A stretch of 64,000 nt of DNA from Streptomyces ficellus (GCF_030406405.1 NZ_JAUEPL010000037.1:1-64000), one strand, 5' to 3'. Counted from the stretch's first letter, positions 19,901-29,389 are shown. Notes: generated by a model from the sequence alone, not told the origin. Program-made: numbers and translations.

Positions 19901-20061
19901 GTGGCGGTACGTCCCTCTCGCGCGACGACGACCTCTCTCGGCATCAAGGTACTCACGGTGGGGTCGGTACGCCGGGACCTACGGCCGTCGACCCACCTGC
20001 GTCGACCCGCCTGTCAGCGCACCGAGAGGGTCAGCGCCCGAGAAGGTCGGCACCGAGAAGG

Positions 20062-20937
20062 TCAGCGCACCGCGAAGCGGACGGCTTCCTCCAGGAACGG
20101 GATCTCCAGCCACGGCTTCGGCTGGGTCATCAGGGCGAGCAGCACGATGGTCCCGCCCAGCACGCCGTACGCGGCCATGTCGGTGAAGCGCGACCGTACG
20201 GCGAGCATGCCCACGGACGGCAGCGCGCGCCGCAGCCCGGCACCGGTGAGCAGGGCGGCCCCGATGAGCAGGGCCCCGATGCGCGGCGCCTGCGGGAACG
20301 GGTCGAACCCGACGACCAGCAGGCCGAGCGCGGCCATCCCGAGCACGGTGAGCAACGGCCACTGCCGCGCGGGCGCCGGCGCGTCCCCAGGAGCGGCCCG
20401 CCCACCGCCCTCGGGCCGCGCGGTGCCCCGCGTCACGGTCGGCGGCCGCCGCGACCCCCCACCCCGGCGCGCCTCGGGCCGCGCCGCCTCAGGTGAGCGG
20501 GGGCGGTCGCCGCCGGCACGATCGGCGGCCGCGGGACGGTCAGTGGCGGAACGGTCAGTGGCGGGACGGTCAGCGCCGGTGGCACGGCCCGTGGCGGGAC
20601 GGCCGGCCGGCGGCACGTCACCGCCGGCGGGGCGGCCGGCGGCCGTGGCACGGCCCTCGGCAGGAGGGTGACCGGCAGGACGGTCACCGGCCGGGGAAGG
20701 GGCCGTCGCGGGGTCATCGGCGTCGGCGGCGGCAGGGGCCCCGGTGGGGCCGTCTCCCGCCTCCGCGTCGGCGTCGGCGGGCCGCCCGGCCGCCGGAGCC
20801 CCGGCCTTCAGGGGGCCGGGGCCCTCGGAACCGTCGCCGCGCGACGCGGCGCCGCCCGCGCCCCCCGCGGGGGCACCCGCAGCTTCCGCCGCCGCGGCAC
20901 CGGTGCCGGCGGGATCGTCGTTCGCCCGTACGCCCAT
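20062..20937 (-). CDS. DUF3017-type membrane protein with long charged N-terminus
   Basis: 291 residues. Residues 1-195 are low-complexity Ala/Pro/Gly/Asp/Arg with repeats such as GRPA and DRPA. The C-terminal about 95 residues carry three hydrophobic segments (WPLLTVLGMAALGLLVVGF, IGALLIGAALLTGAGLRRALP, YGVLGGTIVLLALM) and fit the small DUF3017 membrane family usually found beside folD in streptomycetes. It begins 23 bp after the folD stop, so it is probably co-transcribed. Function unknown; the N-terminal tail is much longer than the conserved domain. Confidence 0.75.
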   Translation of the reverse strand: MGVRANDDPAGTGAAAAEAAGAPAGGAGGAASRGDGSEGPGPLKAGAPAAGRPADADAEAGDGPTGAPAAADADDPATAPSPAGDRPAGHPPAEGRATAAGRPAGGDVPPAGRPATGRATGADRPATDRSATDRPAAADRAGGDRPRSPEAARPEARRGGGSRRPPTVTRGTARPEGGGRAAPGDAPAPARQWPLLTVLGMAALGLLVVGFDPFPQAPRIGALLIGAALLTGAGLRRALPSVGMLAVRSRFTDMAAYGVLGGTIVLLALMTQPKPWLEIPFLEEAVRFAVR

Positions 20938-20960
20938 GGGGTCGCCCTCTCCGGTCCGGC

Positions 20961-21827
20961 TCAGCTCGCGGTGGCGTTCGCGGCGCGCTCGGCCGCCTCG
21001 ACGACGTTGACCAGCAGCTGCGCGCGGGTCATCGGACCGACGCCGCCCGGGTTGGGGGCGCGCCAGCCGGCCACCTCGTTGACGCCGGGGTGTACGTCGC
21101 CCACGATCTTGCCGCTCTCGTCGCGGCTGACGCCGACGTCCAGCACCGCCGCGCCGGGCTTGACGTCCTCGGGCTTGATCAGGTGCGGCACGCCCGCCGC
21201 CGCCACGATGATGTCCGCCCGCCGCAGGTGCGAGGCGAGGTCGCGCGTACCCGTGTGGCACTGCGTGACGGTCGCGTTCTCGGACTTGCGGGTGAGCAGC
21301 AGCGGCATCGGGCGCCCGATCGTCGTACCGCGGCCGACGACCACGACCTCCGCGCCGTTGATCTCGACGCCGTGCGCGCGCAGCAGCGTGATGATGCCGT
21401 TCGGCGTGCAGGGCAGCGGGGCGGGCTCATTGAGCACCAGGCGGCCGAGGTTCATCGGGTGCAGACCGTCGGCGTCCTTGGCCGGGTCCATGAGTTCGAG
21501 GATGCGGTTCTCGTCGATGCCCTTGGGGAGCGGCAGCTGCACGATGTAACCCGTGCAGGCGGGGTCCTCGTTGAGCTCGCGCACGACCGCCTCGATCTCC
21601 TCCTGCGTGGCGGTGGCGGGCAGTTCGCGCTGGATGGAGGCGATGCCGACCTCGGCGCAGTCGCGGTGCTTGCCCGCGACGTACTTCTGGCTGCCCGGGT
21701 CGTCACCGACCAGCACAGTGCCGAGGCCGGGGGTGATGCCCTTGGCCTTGAGGTCCGCCACGCGGGCGGTCAGTTCGGACTTGATCGCTGCGGCGGTGGC
21801 CTTGCCATCGAGAATCTGGGCGGTCAT
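20961..21827 (-). CDS. folD: Bifunctional methylenetetrahydrofolate dehydrogenase/cyclohydrolase
   Basis: 288 residues starting MTAQILDGKATAAAIK. Motifs: SQKYVAGKHRDCAEVGI with the catalytic Lys, VQLPLPKGID, MDPAKDADGLHPMNLG, VVVVGRGTTIGRPMPLLL (NADP loop), DVGVSRDESGKIVGDV. It interconverts 5,10-methylene-, 5,10-methenyl- and 10-formyl-tetrahydrofolate. The last of these is the one-carbon donor used by purN and purH, which lie 3 kb to the right. First gene of a two-gene unit with the DUF3017 protein. Confidence 0.96.
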   Translation of the reverse strand: MTAQILDGKATAAAIKSELTARVADLKAKGITPGLGTVLVGDDPGSQKYVAGKHRDCAEVGIASIQRELPATATQEEIEAVVRELNEDPACTGYIVQLPLPKGIDENRILELMDPAKDADGLHPMNLGRLVLNEPAPLPCTPNGIITLLRAHGVEINGAEVVVVGRGTTIGRPMPLLLTRKSENATVTQCHTGTRDLASHLRRADIIVAAAGVPHLIKPEDVKPGAAVLDVGVSRDESGKIVGDVHPGVNEVAGWRAPNPGGVGPMTRAQLLVNVVEAAERAANATAS

Positions 21828-22063
21828 GTGCCCATACTCGCGGATGACCCCGCCCCTGTTCCAATTCGGTCCCCGCCGGAGGAACAGCGGGTTGCACTTG
21901 CACAACACCTGACGATTCCGACTGGACAAAAACAAGACGATACGACCACGATGAGCCGCGCAGTGCCGCGGGCAGTGCCGGGGGGCAGAACCGCTTCAAT
22001 ATTTGTGAGAGTTCCTCCGCGCGGGCCGCGCCGTCCCCGCACTACCAACGGAGGAAACCCGCC

Positions 22064-22756
22064 ATGAGTTTTGGCGACCCGAACAACCCCTATGGCCAGC
22101 AGCCCCCGCAGGGCCAGCCCGGTTACGGCCAGCAGCCCCCGCAGGGCCAGCCGGGCTACGGCCAGCCCCAGCCGGGTCAGCAGGGTCAGCCGGGCTACGG
22201 CTACCCGCAGCAGGCGCCCCAGGGTGTGCCGCCGCAGCAGGGCTACGGCTACCCCCAGCCGCCTCAGCCGCCTCAGCCCTACGGCGCCTACCCGCAGCAG
22301 CCCGGGATGCCGGGCATGCCCGGCATGGGCGGCGGCATGCCGCCGCTGGCCCACTGGGGCCAGCGCGTCGGCGGCTACCTGCTCGACATGCTGATCATCC
22401 TCGGTCCGATGTACGCGCTGGTGGGCATCGACGCCGCCATGAGCGGCTCGGGTGAGCCCAGCGGTGTCCTCAGCTTCGTCGGCATGCTGTACGGCCTCGG
22501 CATGGGCTTGTTCCAGATCTACAAGGAGGGCAAGACCGGTCAGTCGATCGGTAAGAAGGTCCTCGGGATCAGCCTGCACAAGGAGGCCGACGGCCGCACG
22601 CTGGGCTTCGGCATGGCATTCGTCCGCAAGCTGGCGCACATGCTGGACAGCTTCGCCTGCTACCTCGGCTGGCTGTGGCCGCTGTGGGACGCCAAGAAGC
22701 AGACCTTCGCCGACAAGGTGTGCAGCACCGTCGTCATCAAGGTCAACAAGGGCTGA
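22064..22756 (+). CDS. RDD family membrane protein with PQ/GYGQ-rich N-terminus
   Basis: 230 residues. The first about 90 residues are Pro/Gln/Gly/Tyr-rich, with the repeat QPPQGQPGYG followed by GYGYPQ variants, and are probably disordered and cytoplasmic. The RDD domain follows (HWGQRVGGYLLDMLIIL, TGQSIGKKVLGISLHKEADGRTLGFGMAFVRKLAHMLDSF, WPLWDAKKQTFADKVCSTVVI) with three membrane segments. RDD proteins are of uncertain transport or structural role. ATG 22064 follows a good ribosome site (GGAGGAAA). Single gene ended by a strong shared terminator. Confidence 0.88.
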   Translation: MSFGDPNNPYGQQPPQGQPGYGQQPPQGQPGYGQPQPGQQGQPGYGYPQQAPQGVPPQQGYGYPQPPQPPQPYGAYPQQPGMPGMPGMGGGMPPLAHWGQRVGGYLLDMLIILGPMYALVGIDAAMSGSGEPSGVLSFVGMLYGLGMGLFQIYKEGKTGQSIGKKVLGISLHKEADGRTLGFGMAFVRKLAHMLDSFACYLGWLWPLWDAKKQTFADKVCSTVVIKVNKG

Positions 22757-22796
22757 CACCGCCCGCCCGGCCGCCCGCCCGGCCCGACACGCACGC

Positions 22797-22849
22797 ACGG
22801 CGAAGGCCGTAACACCCGCTTGGGAGCGGTGTGTTACGGCCTTCGCCGT
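22797..22849. terminator. Bidirectional terminator between RDD gene and purH
   Basis: ACGGCGAAGGCCGTAACAC (22797-22815) pairs perfectly with GTGTTACGGCCTTCGCCGT (22831-22849). The intervening CCGCT/AGCGG extends the stem with one bulge, leaving a tiny TGGG loop. It sits between convergent genes and would stop both. Confidence 0.9.
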
Positions 22850-22876
22850 TGCCTCACGCCTCCGCGTACCTCGCGG

Positions 22877-24430
22877 TCAGTGGAAGAAGTGGCGCGTACC
22901 GGTGAAGTACATCGTCACGCCCGCCTTGCGCGCCGCCTCGACGACCTGCTCGTCGCGGACCGAACCGCCCGGCTGGACCACGGCCTTGACGCCGGCCTCG
23001 GTGAGGATCTCCAGGCCGTCGGGGAACGGGAAGAACGCGTCGGACGCGGCGTACGAGCCACGGGCACGCTCCTCGCCCGCGCGCTCGACCGCGAGCTTGG
23101 CGGAGTCGACGCGGTTGACCTGGCCCATGCCCACGCCGACGCTCGCGCCGTCCTTGGCGAGCAGGATCGCGTTGGACTTGACCGCGCGGCAGGCCCGCCA
23201 CGCGAAGGCCAGTTCGGCGAGTTCGGCCTCCGGCAGGGCCTCGCCGGTGGCCAGCGTCCAGTTGGCGGGGTCGTCGCCTTCTGCCTGGAGGCGGTCGGTC
23301 ACCTGGAGCAGCGCGCCGCCGTCGATCGGCTTGACCTCGACGGGGTTGGCGGGCGCGCCCTCGGCGCGCAGCACGCGGATGTTCTTCTTACGGGCGAGGA
23401 CCTCAACGGCCCCGTCCTCGTAGTCCGGCGCGACGATGACCTCGGTGAAGATCTCGGCGACCTGCTCGGCCATCGCCACCGACACCGGGCGGTTGACGGC
23501 GATCACGCCGCCGAAGGCCGAGAGCGGGTCGCAGGCGTGCGCCTTGCGGTGCGCCTCGGCGACGTCGGCGCCGATCGCGATGCCGCACGGGTTCGCGTGC
23601 TTGATGATCGCGACGCACGGCTCGGTGTGGTCGTACGCGGCCCGGCGCGCGGCGTCGGTGTCCGTGTAGTTGTTGTACGACATCTCCTTGCCGTGCAGTT
23701 GCTCGGCCTCGGCGAGGCCCCCGGTGCCGTCCACGTAGAGCGCGGCGCCCTGGTGCGGGTTCTCGCCGTAGCGCAGCACGTTCTCGCGGGTGTACGTGGC
23801 ACCGAGGAAGTCGGGGAAGCCGCTGTCGTCGGCGGCGGCGTAGTCGTCGGCGAACCAGGACGCGACGGCGACGTCGTACGCGGCGGTGTGCTGGAACGCC
23901 TCGGCGGCCAGGCGCTTGCGGGCGGCCAGGTCGAAGCCGCCGGACGTGACGGCCTTGAGCACGTCCGCGTACCGCGCGGGCGAGGTGACGACCGCGACGG
24001 AGGGGTGGTTCTTGGCGGCGGCGCGGACCATGGAGGGGCCGCCGATGTCGATCTGCTCGACGCACTCGTCGGGGGCGGCGCCCGAGGCGACCGTCTCGCG
24101 GAACGGGTACAGGTTCACGACGACCAACTCGAACGGCTCGACACCCAGCTCGGCGAGCTGCTCGCGGTGTGCGTCCAGGCGCAGGTCGGCGAGGATCCCG
24201 GCGTGCACGCGCGAGTGCAGGGTCTTGACGCGGCCGTCCAGGCACTCGGGGAAGCCGGTCAGCTCCTCGACCTTGGTGACCGGGACACCGGCGGCGGCGA
24301 TCCTCGCCGCGGTGGAGCCGGTGGAGACCAGCTCGACGCCGTTCTCGTGCAGCCCGCGGGCGAGCTCCTCCAGCCCCGTCTTGTCGTAGACACTGATCAA
24401 CGCGCGACGGATGGGCTTATTCACCGACAT
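22877..24430 (-). CDS. purH: AICAR transformylase / IMP cyclohydrolase
   Basis: 517 residues. The MGS-like cyclohydrolase domain comes first (RRALISVYDKTGLEELA; residues 1-about 195). The AICAR transformylase domain has KHANPCG, SAFGGVIAVNRPV and terminal FTGTRHFFH. It catalyses the last two steps of IMP synthesis using 10-formyl-tetrahydrofolate. ATG 24430 is the likely start (AAAGG close upstream); it lies inside the 3' end of purN (14-bp overlap), so purN-purH form a coupled operon. ATG 24448 is an alternative. Confidence 0.96.
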   Translation of the reverse strand: MSVNKPIRRALISVYDKTGLEELARGLHENGVELVSTGSTAARIAAAGVPVTKVEELTGFPECLDGRVKTLHSRVHAGILADLRLDAHREQLAELGVEPFELVVVNLYPFRETVASGAAPDECVEQIDIGGPSMVRAAAKNHPSVAVVTSPARYADVLKAVTSGGFDLAARKRLAAEAFQHTAAYDVAVASWFADDYAAADDSGFPDFLGATYTRENVLRYGENPHQGAALYVDGTGGLAEAEQLHGKEMSYNNYTDTDAARRAAYDHTEPCVAIIKHANPCGIAIGADVAEAHRKAHACDPLSAFGGVIAVNRPVSVAMAEQVAEIFTEVIVAPDYEDGAVEVLARKKNIRVLRAEGAPANPVEVKPIDGGALLQVTDRLQAEGDDPANWTLATGEALPEAELAELAFAWRACRAVKSNAILLAKDGASVGVGMGQVNRVDSAKLAVERAGEERARGSYAASDAFFPFPDGLEILTEAGVKAVVQPGGSVRDEQVVEAARKAGVTMYFTGTRHFFH

Positions 24431-25040
24431 GAACCTTTCGTCCCTCAATGCGGTAGCCGTGCCGGGCCAGACGCCCCACGACCTCGACGAGCAGCGTGCG
24501 CTCGACTTCCTTGATGCGCTCGTGGAGAGCGGCTTCGTCGTCCTCGTCCCGTACCTCGACCACGCCCTGGGCGATGATCGGGCCGGTGTCGACGCCGTCG
24601 TCGACGAAGTGGACGGTGCATCCGGTGACCTTCACGCCGTACGCGAGCGCGTCCCGCACTCCATGGGCACCGGGAAAACTGGGCAGCAGGGCGGGGTGGG
24701 TGTTGACGATCCGCCCGCCGAAACGCGCCAGGAATTCCTTCCCGACGATCTTCATGAAGCCGGCCGAGACGACGAGGTCCGGTGCGTACGCGGCGGTCGC
24801 CTCGGTGAGCGCGTGGTCCCACTCGCCGCGGGTGGCGTAGTCCTTGACCTTGCACACGAAGGTCGGCAGCCCGGCACGCTCGGCACGCTCCAGGCCGGCG
24901 ATGTCGTCGCGGTCGGCGCCGACCGCGACGATCTCGGCCCCGTATCCGTCCGGATCGGCGGCGATGGCGTCGAGGAGGGCCTGGAGGTTCGTCCCCGAAC
25001 CGGAGACCAGGACGACGAGGCGGGCGGCAGCGTCAGCCAC
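24417..25040 (-). CDS. purN: Phosphoribosylglycinamide formyltransferase
   Basis: 207 residues from a GTG start at 25040, which gives the normal family length. Motifs: VVLVSGSGTNLQALLDAI (phosphate loop), catalytic region NTHPALLPSFPGAHGVRDAL, and the metal-independent catalytic Asp in HFVDDGVDTGPII. It transfers a formyl group from 10-formyl-tetrahydrofolate to GAR. First gene of the purN-purH operon. The 256-bp region upstream contains the dyad GTGAT...ATCAC near 25076-25110 but no recognised purine regulator site. Confidence 0.94.
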   Translation of the reverse strand: MADAAARLVVLVSGSGTNLQALLDAIAADPDGYGAEIVAVGADRDDIAGLERAERAGLPTFVCKVKDYATRGEWDHALTEATAAYAPDLVVSAGFMKIVGKEFLARFGGRIVNTHPALLPSFPGAHGVRDALAYGVKVTGCTVHFVDDGVDTGPIIAQGVVEVRDEDDEAALHERIKEVERTLLVEVVGRLARHGYRIEGRKVHVGE

Positions 25041-25296
25041 AGGGGGACTCTTTTCGCATTGCGGCTTCGTGAAGCGGTGATCTTTGTGTGGTCGTACGAA
25101 CGAATCACGCCCTCCGATACGGGGAACTCTACGAAGGGGCCGACCGTCAGCAACGATACCGGCACACCGAGCCGCCCCCGCGGGACGGGGGCGGAGCCGG
25201 GGGGTAGCGTCTGGGGACAGGGCCGTCCCCGAACGGACGGACACGACGACACAAGACCCCTTTATGTACCGGGTCTGAGGGGAAGACGTTCACCAC

Positions 25297-26070
25297 ATGC
25301 CGGACCGACGCCGCCGCACGGCCATCCACCTCCTGCCGCGGGAACGCCAGTCCACGGACTCCAGGGACGACAACAATCCGTTCGCCCCGCCGCCCGAGGG
25401 CAGGCCCGACCAGCCCTGGCAGCCGCGCCGGCCCGCGAACGGCGACGACTCGTCAGGATCGGGCTCAGGGTCGGGCTCCTCGGAGTCGCCCGATGGCGAC
25501 CGTGACGGTGACCGCGACCGCCCGGCCTGGGGCAGCCAGTGGAGCCCGCGGCAGCCGGGGCGTTCCTCCGGCGGCTTCGGCAGCCGCCCGAACGCCGACC
25601 AGCAGGGCGGCGGCGGTCAGGGCGGCCAGGAGGGGCCCGGCCTGCGGTGGGACCCCACGGACCCGTCCCAGCGCCGCGCGCGCTACGCGCTGCTCTCCGG
25701 CATGTGGGCGTTCTTCTTCGCGATCTTCGACTTCCCGGAGATCGCCCTGCTGCTGGGCGCCCTGGCGCTGTACTGGGGCGTCAGCTCCCTGCGCGCCAAG
25801 CCCCGCCCGGCCGCTCGGCCCGCCCTGGACGGCACCACACCCCCGCCCGGCCCGCCCCCGGGCTCGGGCCGCCCGCAGACGACCGCCGCGGTGAGCGGCC
25901 TGGTCACGGCGGCCCTCGCGCTGACGATCGTGGCGGCGACGTTCACGATCCAGCTCGTGTACCGGGACTACTACACGTGCGTGGACGACGCCCTGACCAA
26001 GACGGGCCAACTGTCATGCAACGAACTGCTCCCCGAACCCCTGCGGGACGTCTTCGGCGTCCAGGAGTAA
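25297..26070 (+). CDS. Membrane protein with disordered N-terminus, unknown function
   Basis: 257 residues. Residues 1-120 are charged and low-complexity (DSSGSGSGSGSSESPDGDRDGDRD, broken here only by its own composition; GGGGQGGQEG). Three hydrophobic segments follow: YALLSGMWAFFFAIFDF, IALLLGALALYWGV and AAVSGLVTAALALTIVAATF. A short extracytoplasmic C-terminal part contains two cysteines (YTCVDDALTKTGQLSCNEL) that could form a disulfide. The start ATG 25297 has GGGGAAG about 10 bp upstream. It is divergent from purN and convergent with the DUF6350 gene. Conserved next to purN in streptomycetes as far as I recall; no function assigned. Confidence 0.7.
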   Translation: MPDRRRRTAIHLLPRERQSTDSRDDNNPFAPPPEGRPDQPWQPRRPANGDDSSGSGSGSGSSESPDGDRDGDRDRPAWGSQWSPRQPGRSSGGFGSRPNADQQGGGGQGGQEGPGLRWDPTDPSQRRARYALLSGMWAFFFAIFDFPEIALLLGALALYWGVSSLRAKPRPAARPALDGTTPPPGPPPGSGRPQTTAAVSGLVTAALALTIVAATFTIQLVYRDYYTCVDDALTKTGQLSCNELLPEPLRDVFGVQE

Positions 26071-26095
26071 CCGTCCGGGCGGGATGCCGGGGCCG

Positions 26096-27976
26096 CTAGC
26101 GCTCCTTGGCCGCGGGGTTCTCCGGGGTTTCGGGGCCCTGCGGGTCCGCGGCGCCTCGGGGGCCGCCAGGTACACCGGGGGTCTCAGGGGCAGGGGCTTC
26201 CGGGCCGGGCTCCCGGGGTGCGGGGCTCTGCGGGGCGGCGGTAGCGACGTGTTGGGGGCGCTGGAGCGGAGGCTCCCCGGCGGGCGGGGCCTCGTCGGCT
26301 ACGGCGGGCGGGTCTGCGGGGGCTTCCGGGATGCCCGGGTTCGCCGGCTGCTCGCGAGGCTCGGTCGCCGGGGCGGCAGGAGCGAGGGGGGCGGCCGGGG
26401 CCGCCGCCGGGGCAAGGGGGACCGCCGGGGCTTGCGGGACCTCCGGGGCCAGCGGAGCCTCAGGGGCATGCGGGACCAATGGGGCTGATGGGGCAAGCGG
26501 GGCGGTTGGGGCCGGCGGGACCGCTGGGGCCACCCGGCCCAGGGGGGCCATGAGGCCGCCTGAGGCTTCCTTGAGGGCCGTCCAGCGGGCTTCGCGGGCC
26601 GCCGGGTCCTCCCAGGCGGCGGGGAGGAAGTCGTACGGTTCGAAGGACGGGTCGCCGGGGTCGTCCTCGCGTGCGGGCCGCTCGCGAGGCGGTGCCGAGA
26701 CCGGAGCCGGCGCGGGCTCGGGCGGTTTCGGGAGGGCCGCCCCGCCCGCCCCGCCCCGCGACCGCCACGCCCGTACCGCCAGCGCGCCCGGCAGGCCGAG
26801 CGCCGCCGTCCACGCCAGCGCGGCGCCGCCGGTGCGCCACCACACGGGGCCGAACGCCGCCAGGCGCCCCGACCCCAGCGGCCCGCCCGCGGCCGCGGCC
26901 AGCGCCGCCATCGCCGCCCCGCACAGCACCGCCGCCATCAGTGCGGCCAGCGCGGTGTCCCGTAGGCCCGCACTCCTCACCCGGCCGGTGAACCACGCGA
27001 CCGTCACCCCCGCCGCGACCGGCACCGCCGCGGCCGTCCAGGTCAGCCAGCCCCCGCGCCCGTCCGCCGGCACCGCGGCCAGCAGCGGGAAGGGGGGCAG
27101 CCCGGCGGTCCCGGCTACCGCGAGCGGGGTCGCCGTCACCCCCGTACCGACCGCGAAACCGGGGCCGAGCCCGTACGACGCGCCCCACACCGCCGCGTTC
27201 GGCAGCAGCGCGACGGTCAGCAGCAACAGCGCGATCCGCCCCGACCACACGCCCGACAGGCCCAGCAGCGCCTCCCGGGCCGCCCCCGCGTGCCACACCA
27301 GCGACACCAGCACCAGCAGCGCTCCCCCGCCCACCAGCACCGCGACTCCGGCGCCCCCGGCGCGTACCGCGACGGCGACCCGGGAGCGCGCGAGCGCCAC
27401 CCGCAGCCGTTCCGGCAGCCACGTCGGCAGCGGCCCCCGCGGCCGGCCGTGCGCCGTCCACACCCCGGCGGCCGCGGCGAGCGCGACGAGCGGCGGCAGG
27501 TGGAGCGCCGCGCCGAGCGGGTCGGTCGGCAGCGGCCCGCCGACCGCGTACCCCACGGCGGCGGCCGCGACGAGCAGGTAGCCGCCCGTGACGGCGCCGA
27601 CCGCGCCGCGCGCCGACGGGCTGGGCCGGTCCTCGCCCGGCTCGGCGGCGTCGCGCGCGGTCCGGTACACCAGCCACGCCGGCAGCGTGACGAGCAGCAG
27701 CGGGACGACGCCGACGGGCGCGGGCGTCCCGGAGAGCGTCGCGGGGCGCGTCAGCTCCGCCCCGTGGGCGAGCAGCCACAGCCCGGCGGCGACGTGCAGC
27801 GCCCCGCCGGGACCGCTGTCGGGGTACGGGGAGCTGATCCACATCACCATCACCAGGACGGTGAGCGCGGCGAGCCCGAGCCCCGCCGCGAGCGCGCCCC
27901 GTACGCAGGACCCGGCCAGCGCGGCGGCCCGGCCGCCCTGCACCGGGGCCGGAGGGTGGTCGGTCACTTGCGTCAC
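26096..27976 (-). CDS. DUF6350/PerM-like multi-spanning membrane protein
   Basis: 626 residues from tandem GTG codons (27976 or 27967). The first about 425 residues contain around ten hydrophobic helices (for example CVRGALAAGLGLAALTVLVMVMW and TLAVLLGG-like segments) and match the actinobacterial DUF6350 family, sometimes named cell division protein PerM. The C-terminal about 190 residues are a Pro/Ala/Glu tail made of repeats such as APLAPEVPQAP, preceded by PYDFLPAAWEDP. The 3' end lies 25 bp from that of the convergent plus-strand membrane gene. Function unproven. Confidence 0.7.
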   Translation of the reverse strand: MTQVTDHPPAPVQGGRAAALAGSCVRGALAAGLGLAALTVLVMVMWISSPYPDSGPGGALHVAAGLWLLAHGAELTRPATLSGTPAPVGVVPLLLVTLPAWLVYRTARDAAEPGEDRPSPSARGAVGAVTGGYLLVAAAAVGYAVGGPLPTDPLGAALHLPPLVALAAAAGVWTAHGRPRGPLPTWLPERLRVALARSRVAVAVRAGGAGVAVLVGGGALLVLVSLVWHAGAAREALLGLSGVWSGRIALLLLTVALLPNAAVWGASYGLGPGFAVGTGVTATPLAVAGTAGLPPFPLLAAVPADGRGGWLTWTAAAVPVAAGVTVAWFTGRVRSAGLRDTALAALMAAVLCGAAMAALAAAAGGPLGSGRLAAFGPVWWRTGGAALAWTAALGLPGALAVRAWRSRGGAGGAALPKPPEPAPAPVSAPPRERPAREDDPGDPSFEPYDFLPAAWEDPAAREARWTALKEASGGLMAPLGRVAPAVPPAPTAPLAPSAPLVPHAPEAPLAPEVPQAPAVPLAPAAAPAAPLAPAAPATEPREQPANPGIPEAPADPPAVADEAPPAGEPPLQRPQHVATAAPQSPAPREPGPEAPAPETPGVPGGPRGAADPQGPETPENPAAKER

Positions 27977-28092
27977 GGCGCCATGCTGCCAACGACACGC
28001 GCTTGATCCCCGTAACACGAGAATGGCCGGTGTGGCGCGCAATATACGTTTATGTACTTTTTCGTCGAGTGCAGTGCTGCCGGGGGCCGGCC

Positions 28093-29202
28093 ATGACCGC
28101 CACCACGAGCGGCAGCCGTTCCGCGCCCCGGCCACCGCTGCCCACCCCCAAGGAGCGGCGCCGACTGCGCGAGGCGCGGTCGTTGACGGAGGAACAGCTC
28201 GCCCGACTCGTCGGGGTGACGCGCGCGACGGTGCGCTCCTGGGAGACGGGGCGCACGAGTCCGCGCGGGCGCAAGCGGGAGGCGTACGTGAAGCTCCTGA
28301 GCGCCGCTCCGGGCACGGAAACGGCCCATAAGCCCACGGAGCCACCTCCGCGGCCGCAACCGCGGGAGAAGGCGCGGGACAAGCCGGACCCGCCCGCCGC
28401 TCCGGCCACTCCCGCCGAGGCGTTCGACCTGCTGTACGCGCACGCCGCCCCGGCCCTCGTACGGCAGGCCTATGTGCTCACCGGGCGGCGCGGGCTGTCC
28501 CGCGAGGCCGTGGAGTACGCCTTCCACCTGGCGTGGGAGCGCTGGCCGCAGGTCGCCGTCGACCGGGACCCGGCCGGGTGGGTGCGCGTGGCGGCGCACG
28601 AGTACGCGCTGTCGCCCTGGCACCGGCTGCGCCGCTCCCACCGGCATCCCGACGGCCCCACGGCCGACCGCGCCGCCCGGGCGCTGCACGGCGCGCTGCT
28701 GGACCTGCCGCCCGCGTACCGCCGCACGCTCCTGCTCTACGACGGGCTCGGCCTGGACCTGCCGGAGACGGCCGCTGAGACGGAGGCGAGCACTCCGGCG
28801 GCCGGCAGCCGCGTACTGCGCGCCCGCGCGGTGCTCGCCGAACGCATCCCGGAGCTCGCCGACCCCACGGTCCTGCAGACACGGCTGGCGTCGCTGCTCG
28901 ACAAGGGCCCGGCACTGTTGCTGGCCCCGCCCAGCACCGTACGCACGGGCAGTGAGCGCCGGGTCAGGTACTGGACCCGGGGGGCCATCGGCCTGACGGC
29001 GGTCATCGTGGCGGCGACGGCGTTCACGCTGGCCACCGCGCCGACCTCGTACCGGCCGCCGGTGGCGCCCGGCGCGGCGGTGGGCGGCGTCCCGCAGCTC
29101 AGCGGCCCGCAGCGGCTGACCCCCGCGGACGCGGCGCTGCGCGCCAGGCTGGCCACCGAGCCGGTCACCGGGCCCGCCCGCCTGGTCCCCGAGCCCCACT
29201 GA
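28093..29202 (+). CDS. XRE helix-turn-helix / sigma-factor-like hybrid with C-terminal membrane helix
   Basis: 369 residues. Residues about 18-65 form an XRE-type HTH (LREARSLTEEQLARLVGV, TRATVRSWETGRTSP). After a Pro-rich linker, residues about 118-190 resemble ECF sigma region 2 (FDLLYAHAAPALVRQAYVLTG, REAVEYAFHLAWERWPQ). Residues about 205-260 resemble a degenerate region 4 (LLDLPPAYRRTLLLYDGLGLDLPETAAETE). A single hydrophobic helix at about 300-318 (AIGLTAVIVAATAFTLATA) precedes a short extracytoplasmic tail. Start ATG 28093 is preferred over in-frame upstream codons because the HTH begins shortly after. The mixture suggests a membrane-tethered transcription regulator; target unknown. 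Confidence 0.65.
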   Translation: MTATTSGSRSAPRPPLPTPKERRRLREARSLTEEQLARLVGVTRATVRSWETGRTSPRGRKREAYVKLLSAAPGTETAHKPTEPPPRPQPREKARDKPDPPAAPATPAEAFDLLYAHAAPALVRQAYVLTGRRGLSREAVEYAFHLAWERWPQVAVDRDPAGWVRVAAHEYALSPWHRLRRSHRHPDGPTADRAARALHGALLDLPPAYRRTLLLYDGLGLDLPETAAETEASTPAAGSRVLRARAVLAERIPELADPTVLQTRLASLLDKGPALLLAPPSTVRTGSERRVRYWTRGAIGLTAVIVAATAFTLATAPTSYRPPVAPGAAVGGVPQLSGPQRLTPADAALRARLATEPVTGPARLVPEPH

Positions 29203-29300
29203 CAGGCCAGGTGCGCGCCGAAGCCGAATGACGGAGAAACAGCGAAACAGCGAAAAGGCGAGAAAGAGAGAAGGCGAGAAGGCGAAACGGCGAAACACGG

Positions 29301-29343
29301 ATGGGCCCGCTCCCGGACGACGTACATCCGGAAGCGGGCCCAT
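29301..29343. terminator. Terminator between HTH/sigma-like gene and sucD
   Basis: ATGGGCCCGCTCCCGGA (29301-29317) pairs with TCCGGAAGCGGGCCCAT (29327-29343) with one mismatch and a 9-base loop. It sits between convergent genes. The preceding 60 bp is a purine-rich run of GCGAAA(C/A) repeats. Confidence 0.85.
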
Positions 29344-29389
29344 CAGCCGTGCGGCAGGCCGCGCGGTGCGCGGCAGGTGAGGCGGTGGC

